Shown piece by piece: positions 26,924-39,800 of a DNA stretch of 64,000 nt. The DNA is taken from contig OX030965.1 in the NCBI GenBank assembly GCA_943735955.1, positions 6,882,306 to 6,946,305 on the forward strand. The letters are read 5' to 3'. The stretch's first letter is position 1, and each line of letters begins with the position of its first letter. Origin of the DNA: Piscicola geometra. Lineage: Eukaryota; Annelida; Clitellata; Hirudinida; Piscicolidae. The notes under the pieces were generated by a model. It had not been told where the DNA came from. It saw only the letters and a program-made list of their open reading frames with translations, and searched no databases. The position numbers were made by a program, and so were the translations under genes.

Positions 26924-27229
26924 CTGAGGTTGGTAAGCCCTGTGGTGGGGGGAGGGGTTGAAAGGGTGTGTTAATAGATAGAAATTATTAATATTATTAG
27001 TTTCTAAGGTAGCGCAGTATAATGAGGCAAATGTTAATGATAACAGTAATGGTTTGTTAATCAATTTGAAAGAGTATTAACCAAAAATGGCGGTGATGAA
27101 CTCTTAAATTCCTCAACTGCATCCGCCATCACGTCCATCTTGTCGACTCTGACAATCCAGAATCTTGCCTGCTTATATCCTCACGATCTTTGAACTGGAG
27201 TGATTCTCTATGCTTTCAACCCGTTTCCA

Positions 27230-27315
27230 TCTTTTCCACTGGTCTCGTGGGCGGAGTTTCGTCAAGATGCGACGTTTTCTATTGGACGAAGGTCGTTGAT
27301 TGACGTGTGCAAAAG
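27230..27315. promoter_or_regulatory. Candidate promoter region upstream of Lhx LIM1 exon
   Basis: GGGCGG (27250), two inverted/direct CCAAT-type boxes (ATTGG at about 27281 and ATTGA nearby) and several CG dinucleotides form a GC-richer island 300-400 bases upstream of the first recognised Lhx exon. Assignment is inference from position and composition only. Confidence 0.25.
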
Positions 27316-27699
27316 CGAACGTCGTATGGATTTTCTAACGCAGTTTTCTTGGATTAGACAAAAAATAATAAACATTTCTTTTTTCCTTTACTTTTCTTGT
27401 CAACCAGAACCAAATGATTTTATATTAAATTAAAATGTTGTGTTTTGTAAAACTTTTCTGAAATTGAAAAAAAATGTTTACTTGGTTCCAACATTTACAA
27501 CTACATCTCGTTTTTTTCGTCATTTAAAAAACAGATGATCTACGGCACAATTTATTTTGATTGAAGAGAACTGCAATACAAACATTTTATTTTATTTAAA
27601 CCAAATATTTTAAGAAAAAGGTTGTAAAGACATTTAAAGACTTTTGCAGAGACATCAAGTGACACTGAAAGAATTCGTATGTTTGACTGTGGACAGCTG

Positions 27700-27784
27700 T
27701 TGGTGGGTTGGTGGGTTGGTGGGTGGGTGGGTGGGTGGGTGGGTGGGTGGGTGGTTGGGTGGGTGGGTGGGTGGGTGGGTTGGT
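27700..27784. repeat. (GGGT)n microsatellite
   Basis: GGTTGGTGGGTGGGTGGG repeats of about 80 bases downstream of the collagen-like exons. The rest of 27320-28001 is AT-rich without recognised genes. Confidence 0.88.
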
Positions 27785-28001
27785 GAGTGAATTAGTTAAT
27801 GGGTAGAAGAATAGGTGAGCAGATAGTTTTTTAATTAGATGATTAGATAGTTAGATAAACGGGTGGTCAGTTGGGAGAAATATGTAGGTGGATTTATAAA
27901 ACAGTACAAAGTAAATTGGTAGATGAATACCTAGCAAAATAGATGTTATTTACACAGCAAATGAACGTAGGACATGCACTTCAGGGACGTCACAAACTTA
28001 C

Positions 28002-29138
28002 GTTGTCTTCCTTCTCTCCCTTGTACCCTTCCCTGCCCTTCTTTCCTCGTCTGCCCTGTATCGGCCCCTTCTCTACACCTGGATTGTTTTTTTCACCTCT
28101 TAATCCCAAACTACCTGAATTGCCTGAATCACCTTTATCACTTTTTACACTCGGATTGTCCCGATGACCATCAAGTTTAAATACTTTAGAGTCACTCACT
28201 GGAAATCCAGGATAATCTCTTTCTTTTTTGGTTCCCTTGAGATGGCGATGAAGAAGATTCACTCAAATAAAAACAAAAATTACGTTTAAATATACTCAAT
28301 ATTAAATGTATTAAAGAAAAATATTTAATGCTAATTCTTCATCGCACTGAATCGAACTCACCACACTTCCAGGGTGGCAACTATGCAGGTTTCCATGGTT
28401 TCCTTCATGGTGCTGATTATGATTGTTGGACACTCCTCTGGCAGACCTTGGTCTCCCTTGGGGTAACATCTCTTGTAGTTTCAGAATCTGTAGCGTTTAA
28501 TTTTGCCGATTTTTTTTTTATTTTGGAAAATAATTGTCGGGGTTTGAAAAAACAAATTTTAAACAAACAATCGACTTATTTAATAATTTTTTTAGTGCTT
28601 GATTTTTTGTTTAAAAATCACAAACGTTTCACACACTTACTTGCTTTTGGGTGGAGTGCAGTTCGGATTGTAGGAAGACCACCCTGGACCAGAGGAAGAG
28701 AGATGAGCAAGTGGAGAAGAAAGAGAGGAGGAGAGATATGGAGAAAAGAAAGAGAACCAAGGTGAACTTGGAAGAAAAATTAGACTTTTGTGTTGATGAT
28801 GATGATGATGATGATGGTTCGGGTGGTTTTGATGAGGATTGTGGTTGTGGTGGTGGTTCAGGTAATGATAATGATGGTGGTAATGATGCTAATGATGGTG
28901 GTGATGATAGTAATGATGGTGATGAAAGTGAAGAATGCGGAGGTATGAAGGAGGTGTGCGTGAAAAAAGATGGAGTTGTTTTTGGTGGAAGTTTGCTTGA
29001 GTGTGGAGGGGTCAGTGTGGTGGAATAGGTGTTTTCTCTGCTCGGGAAAGAAAGGGTTCTTGAAGAAGGAAAGTCTTTTCTTTTAGCTTCTTCTTTCGAC
29101 TTTGCACTAGCTTCTGCATCCGATTTAACCTCCCCCAT
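28002..29138 (-). CDS. Type II transmembrane collagen-like protein, partial
   Basis: Three exons in phase: 28641-29138, 28362-28487, 28002-28235, with a good donor (GTAAGT) after the last, so the 3' end is missing from the model. Residues 1 to about 125 are a cytoplasmic-type Lys/Glu then Pro/Ser-rich segment starting MGEVKSDAEASAK. One membrane segment follows (FTLVLFLFSISLLLSFF), then WSRVVFLQSELHSTQKQ. Exon 2 contains RPRSARG, a furin-like R-x-x-R site. Exon 3 starts on a Gly codon and carries imperfect Gly-X-Y triplets (GLRGEK, GRRGKKGREGYKGEKEDN). The plan matches membrane collagens (XIII/XXIII/XXV type), which are shed from the cell surface. The ATG at 29138 was chosen because it precedes a continuous open exon after an AT-rich spacer. 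Confidence 0.6.
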
Positions 29139-29660
29139 TTCAAATCTTTGGGTATTTATCCAACCTTTAAGCGACTAAAACTTATTTAACTTATATCTAC
29201 AATATTAAAATGTTTAAAAACAATATTTAAATAAAATTGATAAAACTTTTACTACAAACTAAACAGTCAATCGTTTTTAAATACAACCCAGAGGTTAAAT
29301 AGAAGAAAACAAATGTTTCTATTTTTTCCCTGAGAATGTTTCAGCCTAGGAAGATGAATTTATATGCGTTGGTATCGATAGTTGTTTTTTCAAGTTGAAC
29401 TCTGGAAAAACAGTTGTTATTTAACTTTTTATATGCTTTATGTTAACTTTTTTTTTTTTTCAATATTAATGAACTAGTATCTTCATTTCTTTTCATAAGT
29501 TTTTCAATGAATTTTTTCTCGTTTTTTTAAATGTATTTAAACAAAAAATCTAATTAAAGTACTTAAGTTTTACTCAAGATCATATTTAAATCTAATTAAA
29601 ATAAACACGCTCATTCCTCTCAAGTCAAAACCATTTTTAAAAATCTCGGAGGTTAACAAG
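29139..29660. promoter_or_regulatory. Divergent intergenic region collagen/OPA3
   Basis: 520 bases of AT-rich DNA separate the start codons of two oppositely transcribed genes and must hold both promoters. No clear core element is recognised. Confidence 0.4.
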
Positions 29661-30409
29661 ATGCCGTTCCCTCTGATGAAACTTGCCTACTTGGCAGTCA
29701 AACAGATAAGCAAACCTTTAGCCAACTTGATAAAACTTAAAGCCAAAACGACACCATTTCTAAGAAATAAACTGCTCTTACCTCCTGCACAATGTTTGTA
29801 TTTATTAACTTGATTAAACTATACAAGGTTTTTTTGTAAATTATATTTTTTAATAAATAATTAAATAATAATTATTATGTATTCAACCAATATTATTTTT
29901 CCACAACCAGTCTACCACAAAATGGACACAACAATCAAGATGAAGTTGTTAGGCCTGGGCAAGGTTGTCAACGTGAAGCCTCTGACTGAGCAGCAGGCGG
30001 TAGACTTGTCGGCAGACATGTTGGGAGAGTTCATTATCTTCGGAGTGGCCTCAGTCATCCTCCTGGCAGAGTACAAGCGCAGTCAGTACAAGGAAATGTA
30101 CAGGGTTTGTTAGATTACAATTATTTTTGTCTCATGTTATGATGCATTCTAACATAGAGAATTTTTATAAGGCCCATGAACCTGTCACATCTTTAGAAAA
30201 GTACAAAATACGAAAAAAATTGTTTTGTGCAAATACTATTTTTGTATACAAAACCTTTAAAGGAAGCTGTGCAGAATGAGCGACTGAGGGACCTAGAGAA
30301 GAAAGTTGAAGCTCTGAAGCAGGAAATGAGTGATAGACCAACCCTCCCCCACTTACCCGTCTCTTCCAAAATTCCAGTCTCCAAAGCAAGCACAGACGAC
30401 AAAAAATAG
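29661..30409 (+). CDS. OPA3: OPA3-like mitochondrial protein
   Basis: Three exons, all in phase, give 157 residues: 29661-29793, 29911-30104, 30263-30409 (TAG). The start MPFPLMKLAYLAVKQISKPLAN matches the OPA3 family N terminus (human MAKLLYLGIRQVSKPLAN). The middle has LLPPAQ joined to FYHKMDTTIKMKLLG, then VKPLTEQQAVDLSADMLGE and a hydrophobic stretch FIIFGVASVILLAEYKRSQ. The C terminus is a coiled coil (NERLRDLEKKVEALKQEM). OPA3 is a mitochondrial membrane protein linked to optic atrophy in humans; its biochemical role is unsettled. Length is close to the human 179 residues. Confidence 0.95.
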
Positions 30410-30689
30410 CCTCTTTTATTTTTATTTCGTGTAAATATTTTAAAGTAATAGCTGTTGTTCAAATGAAAGTTGAAGTAGAAACGTAACACTTCTCAAAAGC
30501 CATCTCTCTAACACTCCTGCACCATTTTTAATTTAAAACATTATTTATAGATTTTCATAAAACTGAACAAATAGTTGTGATTTCGAAAGGAATAGAATTT
30601 AGCAGTCACAAAAGTTGTCTAAAATGAATCAAGAAAAACAGAAGAAAGAACAATGTAGGACGCCTATGAAGAGATTGCACTGCAGACGC

Positions 30690-30695
30690 TTTATT
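30690..30695 (-). terminator. Poly(A) signal of the ZFYVE1-like gene
   Basis: TTTATT on the plus strand is AATAAA on the minus strand, 182 bases past the stop at 30877. The spacer 30410-30876 between the convergent OPA3 and ZFYVE1 ends holds nothing else recognisable. Confidence 0.5.
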
Positions 30696-30876
30696 GATGC
30701 GAAGCAGCAAGAAGCGAACGAAGAATTCGGTGGTTTGAAAATTCCCGCCACAATTTGAACCATTGACGAGTGAAGATGGGGTTTGACAGACCATTCTGGA
30801 CCAGTGTTTCACATGCCAAAATTCGAGAAATAAAATCCTGATGCTAGTACTTGACGTCATCATCACCATCACGTGA

Positions 30877-33800
30877 TCAGTTTCTGGAAGGGTTGGCATG
30901 TTGCCAACACAGATCGCAAACCCTGACTGGATGGTGCCAACCCCTCGAGGGCACCTCCAACTGGTGCTCGGAACAGTCGCCACACACGCCTGGTGGGAAA
31001 GTGGAGTGGAGGTGGAGTGGAGGTGGAGTGAAAGTGGAGTGGAGGTGGAGTGGAAGATGAAGTGGGGGTGGAGGGTGGATGGAAAATGGAGTGAATGGTA
31101 GTGGTGAAAAAGTGGAAGGTAATTGTAATAGAAGACGGTTAAGAGGAAATATGAAAAGAGGGTGGTGGAAAATATTGGAAGAGGGTGGTGGAAAAGATGG
31201 TAAAAGTTCGAAAAGTTGGTTTTCATCTTGAAACGGATGAAATTTAACGAGTAGTAACGAATGGCCGAACCTTGCCCACACGATCTGCAGTGGTGCAACT
31301 TGAGGGGCAGTGATTTATGACTTCTCAAGCCTTTACTATCAACATTACTACTACTACTAGTATTACTATTACTACTACTATTTTCGTTTTCTTTAATAAT
31401 CTTGGTAGTAATACCGCCATTTGGTGAAACATCTTTAATCTTTTTGGTGATATTCGTATCAGAAGATGAAGAAGGAATGTGTTGTGAAGGAATTGTACTT
31501 GCGGAGTTTCTATGATAATGATGGTGGGTGCTGGTGGAATGGTGGATGTTGGGGGTGGAGTGGTGCTTGAAGGGACGGTCGCAGAGACTGCAGTTGGAGG
31601 CCTGGTCGTCTGGCACCCAGTAGTCCGGCCTTGCTGCCTCCTTCAGCGCCGCTGTGCCGTAGTAGAGAAAGTTGCTACATTCATCACAACATTATGTCAT
31701 TAAATATTAATAAATGAATCCTATAATAATGAAATAAATTAAAATAGAAACAAAATTTTTATTAATATTTAACGTTTGCACCACTAATAGTCATAACTGA
31801 AAAAGGAGATTAAGCAGACTGTCACCAAAGGGGTAGGAGAAGATGGAAGAGACGGCCCCAATGGTGCTGCCCAGCACCTCACCCACCCTGCGCACAAGCA
31901 CATCCCCCTCGCCTGAAGCTATGGGGGATGATGATTATGGTGGTGATGGTGGTGATGATGACGATGATGGAGGTGATAATGATGATGATAGTGGGTGGGT
32001 GGGTGGATTTTGAGGTTGAACAAGGCTTTAGTTCACTTTCATGAATATTCTAAACCCCGCAATATAACAGAATCAGACCATAATGACCTGTCAAACAACC
32101 ACTATGAAGCAAGCAAATGATTGGCTGACCTTGGGGGAGGGTGAGAGAGGCTTGTTGGGGGTAGTGGTGGTAGCAGCGTTCACACACCCGCACCGACACG
32201 TCTCCCCACCCCCTCTCACGCACAGGCCTCCTCTTGCAGGAACAAGCGTCACAGAACCCCCTGTTGTCATGGTGATGATCCTTAAGATCATTATCCTCAC
32301 CACCATAATAACAATAATAATAATTTTCGTGGACGCAACTGAAAGGCTCATGGTGATGTGGCGTGATATGGCAGATATTACAATTAAAACAAAAGTGTAA
32401 TGCGCGCATGATGGCGATGATTATAGTTTCTATATCTCATGATGATGATGTTGATGATAATGTTAATTATAGTTTTCTAATTCTCAAGGTCATGATGATG
32501 ATGATCGCACCTGCCGCAAGATCTGCAATGGTGGATGCTGACAGCGTCAGAGAATTCAACATCACATGCACGACACGTCTGTGAAGATGACAACAACGGT
32601 GGTGATAATGATGATCATGATGATGATTAAAAAAAATAAAAACAATAAATAAAAACAGTGGTAATAATAATCATAAAAACATCATAATCATGATAATTGT
32701 AAGAACAATAATCATCAAAACTGTTACGCTTAACCTTCTGTACCCCCCCTTTCTGAGCCACCACCCTCCCTTTCTGATCCACCACCCACCGTTTCTCAAC
32801 CCACACTCCTCAACCACCACCCATCCACACACCCCATCCCACCTTAATCAGATGGTTCGGTTCCCAGTAGGGGGGGTTGATTTGGTGGGCCAGCCAATCC
32901 CTGACATACTTGCAGGGGGTGAATAACTTCTCCGAGACGCCCCCCACCCCGTCGACCACCCGTTGTCCCACGTTGCTGTCGATGCTGCAGCCTTGCTTGA
33001 TTGAGTTCTCCTGCGGTGGTTGTGGTGGGTGGTGGTGCATGAAGAGTGGTTGTGGTGATGCGGTGGTGGAGGAGTGTTTGAGGGGTGGGGGCAAAGTGGT
33101 AATGGTGATTGCGGTAGTGGTCTTGGAATGGAGATGCCGTTATTTTTTTAATCATGGAAACAACAAACCGAAGCAATTAAAATCTCAAATATACGCCCCC
33201 ACCCCCAAATCCTATTCTCCCCTCCCCCCTCCCCTAAATTCTTCCAAACTTCCCTCCCCCCACTCACGCCAGGCCACACGTGATCGGTCACCATGACGAC
33301 AGCATCCTCTTCTGATTGGCTGTTGCCGAACCAATGCTGGCGACTCCTGTACACCACGCCGCAGTGACCACACTCTAGGCTGTAGCTGTGGCGTGCATGG
33401 TGATGATGACATTAACTTATTATTACTATTATTATTAGTAGTAGTAGTATTATCCCTATTATTTTAGAATCAGTGTAGTCAGCTATTATGATTTCTATTT
33501 TCATAGTTATTGTTGTTTTTATTATTATTTTTAATGAATAAGCATTAAGTTATAATTACTAGTATTCCTTGTAACGCATACCTACCCGGACCAGGCGTAG
33601 GAGGCGATGCCAGTGGGAGGGGCTCTGACCACCCTGCGAGAGCCCCTGCTCAGACACTTCTGTGGGAGTGGAAGGGGTAGGTTTGATTGATGGATGGGTG
33701 GGAGAATGGTTGGTAGGTGGATGATGGATGGATGGGCAAGTGGATAGATAGGTAGATGGAATGATGATCCAGTGGATAGATAGGTAGATGGAATGATGAT

Positions 33801-36458
33801 CCAGTGGATAGATAGGTAGATGGAATGATGATCCAGTGCAGATAAAGGAATCAATCAAAAAATATTTATAATCTTAAACCTATAAATAACATAATAAATA
33901 TTTGAACAAAAAGTGAAATTATAAATATAAAAATTGTGAAGATGAGGGATCGATGGATGGATGGATTGAACCTTGCACAGGTAGACACTGTTGTTGAGGA
34001 GTTTGTTGGGGGTGCACTGGGTTGCAGTGGTGTGGTGGGGTCGTTTGTGGTGATTCATCGTCTGGTCACATGGGGCTCTGGAATGGATGGATGGATGGAT
34101 GGATGGATGGATGGATTGATGGATGGATGGATGGATGGATCGATCGATCGATCGATGGATGGATGGATGGATGGATGGATGGATGGATGGATGGATGGAT
34201 GGGTGATGGATGGATGGATGGATGGATGGATGGATGGATGGATGGATGGATGGATGGATGAATGGATGGATGGATGGATGAATGAATGAATATAAAAACA
34301 AAATAATAAGTTGATCAGCTAACAAATTAATTGATCAACATTGAATGAGTGATGGATAGATAGGTGGATGAAAGAGTAATGAGTGATGGATAGATCGGTG
34401 GATGAAAGAGTAATGAGTGCAGGATAGATAGGTGGATGAGATTGAGGAAGAGAAAAGATGAGTATTACTGGCAAGAGAGGCAGAGGGCACGACAGGTGAA
34501 GAAGTCGTGGGGGGAGGATGGTGATGATGGCAGTGCCCCCGAGAACCTGTCGTTCAAACTCTGTGTTGTATTATTGGTAGATAGATTAGTATTAATATGG
34601 CTATTATTGATGTTGGTGATAAAATAAAAATAAAAATAATTATTATTATTATCATCATCATCATCATTATGACACACCCCACACCTTAAGCATCTTGAAC
34701 ACGTCTTGAGGCCTCCTCTGATTGGACAGCTGCTTGTTGCTAAGCAACTGCTTCACTTGCAGCAGCAGCTCACTATAACTACTACTACTACTATTACCAC
34801 CACCACTACTACTACTACAATTGTTATTATTATTGTTATTGTGGCTGTTACCATAGTTACCACTAAAAGAGTTGGCGGCATTGTGGTTGCAGTGTGTTTT
34901 GGTGGCAACGTAGTGAATTCCAGAGAAGTGAGCGCATGTCAGCTTCATCTCCTCGAAGCGTTTTTGCAGCAGAATTCCCGCCGCTTCCTTCGAGCCTGTG
35001 TGGTAGAGTACTTGTGGTAGAGTAATTGTGGTAGAGTGCTTGTGGTAGAGTGCTTGTGATGGAGTGTTTGTGAGTGTTTGTGATGGAGTATTTGTGATGA
35101 AGTGTTTGTGATGAAGTGTTTGTGATGGAGTGGTGAATGTGAAGTGGCATGAAAGAATGCAGTGATTTGAACTATTATTATTCTATTACTTTTGTATTCA
35201 ATTAATTATTTTATTCTACCCAAACTTTTTATAAACACTTTTCGCAACACCTACCACCTTTGGCAAGCAGTTCAGTGTGTTGCGTGTGATGGGAGATGAT
35301 GATGGATGGAGGAGGATGGGTGGAAGGGAAATGGGTGTGGAGGAGTGAAGAGGCGTCTGCCAGGAATCGGAACATGTCACTGTGCAGACGTTCAGATCTC
35401 GTTCTGTATATCACAACGTCTGATATCGCCATCACCTAATTTAATTAATTATAAAAAAAATAATTAATTAATTATTCATGTTTGATATACTATATATAGA
35501 AATTATGCTATTGTAAGAGATGATGACCTTGAGAAGGAGTCTGATAGGCTGGTTGTTGTTCAGCATGCCTTCAGTGTCCAATAGGAGGGCTTGGTGAAGT
35601 GGGTCATAGGCCGCCCAACAACCAATCGTAGCAGCTTGCTGGCGAGATGACGTCCTGAAAACGCGTCTGCCTTCACAAAAGGCCTCGTTCAACGTGTGCG
35701 ACTTGCCTTCTCCAGTGTTGCCGATGATCGAAACCACTTTGAACTTCTTGTCCCTCTCAATTTGAAGCTGCTCAACGAAAGAGGAGGCGTCAGTCACCTG
35801 TGGTGTGTGTATATGGACCTTAATTAAAAGTTTTTACAAAATATATATTGTCCTAAGAGAATTATGGTTATTTTGTCGCTAATCTGAATGTGCGAACCAT
35901 AAGTTCTTCTTCGTGGTTGAGAAGCATGAAACTGGAAGAGTTCGACTCGCTCAAGAGTGAAGATGACATGCCCATGTCTTCCGTTAGCCAATCATCTTCC
36001 GAGCCATTGTCAAACTCATCTTCAAAACTACTTTGGTGGCAGTCTTTAACGTTGTTCAATGTGCAATGGGCAATGCTGTTATTTTCTGAATCTTTCGTAC
36101 ATTCTGAGTCATTAATTATGGCAGGGAGATTTTTATTTTTCATATCGATAAACTTCAGAGTTCTATCTCTTTGGAATAAATCTGCAGTATTTTCGTCTGC
36201 TGTGATGTTCTTTAACACTTTTCTTGAAGTGTTGTTTGAGGAGCGGGAATGGCAAGTGAGGGATGAATCGTTATCTATGGAGGCACAAGAAAAGTTATTC
36301 ACGTGCAACTCTTGCAGTCGTTCTACTGTAGAATTCAACTCGCACTCCAAGCTAATGCTGCTTTTTCCAGTTGGGTTTTTCGCAACAAACCCACACAGAT
36401 CAACTACTTCAAAGTTGTCGTCTACTTTATTTGTCTCACTCCACTCCTCTGTTAGCAT
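30877..36458 (-). CDS. ZFYVE1: Zinc finger FYVE domain protein 1 (DFCP1) homolog
   Basis: Fourteen exons with consistent phases, 887 residues: 35898-36458, 35528-35797, 35258-35435, 34685-34995, 34469-34560, 33972-34077, 33586-33659, 33268-33385, 32843-33010, 32511-32578, 32130-32260, 31826-31918, 31271-31651, 30877-30989. Order: an acidic Ser/Asn-rich N terminus; a P-loop ATPase/GTPase-like domain with [15 protein letters not shown] (Walker A) and LLLDTEG; the cysteine-rich middle ([37 protein letters not shown]); FYVE1 ([36 protein letters not shown]); FYVE2 ([30 protein letters not shown]). The human protein binds PI3P on ER omegasomes and lipid droplets. Oddities: FYVE2 has about 85 extra residues between its CxxC and HHCRSCG; neither FYVE has the basic residue before HHC; exon 34685-34995 carries a Ser/Asn-rich insertion. 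Confidence 0.95.
33741..33839. repeat. 32-bp repeat, three copies
   Basis: Three near-perfect copies of GGATAGATAGGTAGATGGAA+TGATGATCCAGT in an intron of the ZFYVE1 homolog. Confidence 0.9.
34083..34292. repeat. (GGAT)n tetranucleotide array
   Basis: About 200 bases of GGAT units with a GATCGATC interruption at 34139-34156. It begins six bases from the acceptor of the 33972-34077 exon; the sense strand is (ATCC)n. Confidence 0.93.
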
Positions 36459-36819
36459 TCTAAGAAACTTCCGCTTTGATGAAGTTAATTTAAATTTTAA
36501 AGGACTTTAAATGCGTCACATAACATGGAAATTGCATGGAACATTTCGTAAAAAGAAAGCACTAACTAATAATATATCTTTTTGTTTTTATTTTGAATTT
36601 ACTTTTTGAAAGTTATTTAAAACTGCTTTGCAATCATTAAAAATCTGAAATGAAATGTTGACTTTATTCGTTCTTTGTCTTTGTAGTTGATAAAATAATT
36701 TCTTTCAGTGCCACTATTTCTCATCGTTTTTCTTAACCGATATAGATTGCAAATTAGCTAGTCAATTGTGTATTATTTATTATTTTTCTCTTGTTATTTA
36801 AAAAATATTTTTATTTGCA
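36459..36819. promoter_or_regulatory. Divergent promoter region ZFYVE1/UBF
   Basis: The two start codons are 361 bases apart on opposite strands, so this AT-rich stretch must serve both genes. No clear TATA or initiator element can be singled out. Confidence 0.5.
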
Positions 36820-39800
36820 ATGACAGAATCAGCCTCAGATGATGTGTCCCAGATTTCAACAAGTGAGTTTTCATTGTAATTATTTTGCATTTTAAAAATT
36901 ATTTAAATATGAGTTCTAAAATAATTAAATTATTTTTTCTAGCTCGACCATCCAAAAAAAGAAAACTTTCAGTAAAGTCAATAGAAGAAGAGAAAAAAAA
37001 CATCCATGGTATTTGAATTTTTTTTTTTTTTAGATATTTCAAATAAATAAATCAAAACATAAAAACTTTTGCCAGTTGACGCAGATGTTGAATGGAAAGA
37101 AATAGAGATGGAGTTGTTGGTGGAAAGTGTGCTGAAGGAAGTGGGTGATGACTTGATGGATCGCAACCACTCATCTGCCTTCAAGCAGATCGATTGGGAA
37201 AAAGTCGAAGTGCCTGGCTTCAGTGCTGAACAGTGCAAGAAACGTTGGAGTAAACTTGAGAAAAAAGTAAAGCCTGTTTGCAAAAATATTTAAACATTAG
37301 TTTATTATTTCAAGATAGATTTTTTGTACTTATTTTGAAACTGACAGGTCAGAAAGTTTAGAACAGCAGGTGAAATTATCAACGACGCTAGAACCGTGAT
37401 CAAGGATTTCAACGCTAAATTCCTTGAAGAATCAAACAACCATTCTAGAAAAAAGATAAAGCTGGAAGAGGACCCTGACAAGCCGAAGCGACCCACGCCT
37501 CCAGTCTTCATCTACTTGAACAAGCACAGGGAGTCTTTCAAGCAAGAGCATCCCGAACTCTCAAAGTATGAACTCAACAAGGGCCTTTGTGACCAGTACA
37601 ACCAGCTCTCAACCAAGAAGAAGGTGTCTTTTTTTGCTTTGTAATGCCCTTCATCTATTGTGTTTTGGTTACGATTATAATATATCACTAATGCTCCATC
37701 TTTATTATCATCCCCATCATCATCCATATCATCATAATTTTCTTCATCATCATTTTCATCAGCTAAAGTACCAGAAGAGGTACCAAGCAGATATGGACAA
37801 GTGGAAAATTGAGCTTGAGGAGTATTTGTGAGTTTACTTTTCTATTTTTTCTCTTTCTACTACTTGTACTTATTGTTTTTGTACTAATTTTACTCATTTT
37901 TTTAACAACTATTTTTTATTTCTACTCTTAAATTTTGGACCTTGAGAACCATGTTTTTGTATCTCTCTAAAATATTTTTTTAAATAATTTAATTTGATTA
38001 GTTTTAATTGAAATGTTTAATAATTTTCACTATAAACTTTTAAAAATGATCATTTAAAATTTCCAAAATTAAAATCTTGAATAATTTCTTTATTATAATT
38101 TTATCGTTTGTTCATTTCGCAACCTAGCTTGAGCGAGAGAGATCGAGCGATGAGTGGCTGAGTCTAGGTGAGCCTGCATTGAACAGCCTTCGCATGCATG
38201 CGTGCGTGCTGTCGTGCACGTTGAACAAAGGAGGCATGGTGGTAGCGAGCGCTTAGCTTCGTTCTTCGCTGAGTTCTTTGTTCAAAGTTTACAACCGGCT
38301 GTGGCTCGATCGCGCCCGTTCAATATTAGCTGCTAATTAGTTGCTAATATGCAAATTATGTCTCAAAAAAAGATTTTTATGAATAAATCAAACATATAAT
38401 TTCGTTATTTTATTGTTTGTTTTTTTTTTCTAAAAAAAACTTTTTATATAAGCGACATATTTCTACTCATTGAGAGCATGCATGCAAGCTGATCGGAGCA
38501 TCAGCGGCCCTCTCACTATCTCGTTCGTTCGTTGCAACGAGCTCACTGACTCATCGCTCGTTCGCTCGCAGTCATACGAGCTCGTTTACGGATTCAGCTA
38601 TTTTTCAAAATAAATTTTTAATAAATCGTAAAAATGTTAAATAATATTTAAAATAATATTTTAACACATTTTTAGAGATAAATAAGGAAAAATAAAGAGT
38701 AAAATGGAAAAATCTGATTTGAATATTTTCGATTTCCATGAATAGGCAACCTCCTTTATGCATTAAGAGCATGCATTGCAATCAAGCTGAGCGGTGTTGG
38801 TCGGTCTTTGCGCTCTCTCTCTCGCTCACGAAAATAGACTTCAGCCTTTGAAACGTATACACAGGCGTGATTTCAATGTTTCATTTGAGGCTAACAATTC
38901 GAAAAGTTTTTCAGCTTTTGTATGAAGCATGCATCAAATTTCTTGTTCGTAAGATTTAGTATCATCACCATCATCATGTCTATCATCATCATCACCACCA
39001 CCATCATCATCGTAGAGAAAGGCATCCGGAGAAGCGACAGGAGTTGGTTAAGAAGCCAAAGCTGTTGACTCCAGCGCAGTTGTACGTCAATGACATGCTC
39101 CAGAAACATGGAGTAGATGGGGTGAGGGAGAGAGGGTGGTGGTGTGTTGTAGAGAGAATGTGGGAGGGTTGGAGGGGTTAGGTGAGATCGACTGGGATGG
39201 TTGGGTGGATGGTGAGATTGGTTGGGAGAAGCTTTATCAATTCAAAGTAATATTATAATGATTGCGCATTCACTTTTCCAGTGTTATCAAGCTACACTAG
39301 TTTCTGTAGCGCTCAATTCTTTGCATAGTTCACTTTTCATCTACACTACATCACATACGCTACATGACATACACTATATCACATACACTATACGAATACA
39401 AATGCTCTCATGCAAAGGGGGTCGATGACACACCAGCCTGTGCCACGACTCCCATGCTATATCAAACCTTTTCCACTCATTCGTCTTTTTGTCTTTTCGT
39501 TTATCCATCACTCTTTTTATTCCATCCATCCATTATTGCTGTCATGGCGGCTCCAAGGTTGGATGTTCGTTCCATGAACATTCCAATAGTATTCCAGCCA
39601 TACAAACAACCCATCCATCCATCTGTCCACTCATCTATTCATTTATCCAGTTTCTCACCATCTTATCCATCTTTCAATAATATCCTCCAACAATTATACA
39701 CTCAAAGGTGATGATGATGATGATATCGATAGGTTTCTTCCAATCATCATCATCACCACCACTGTCACCATGTGACGGGTGTGAAATGATAGGGTGATCA

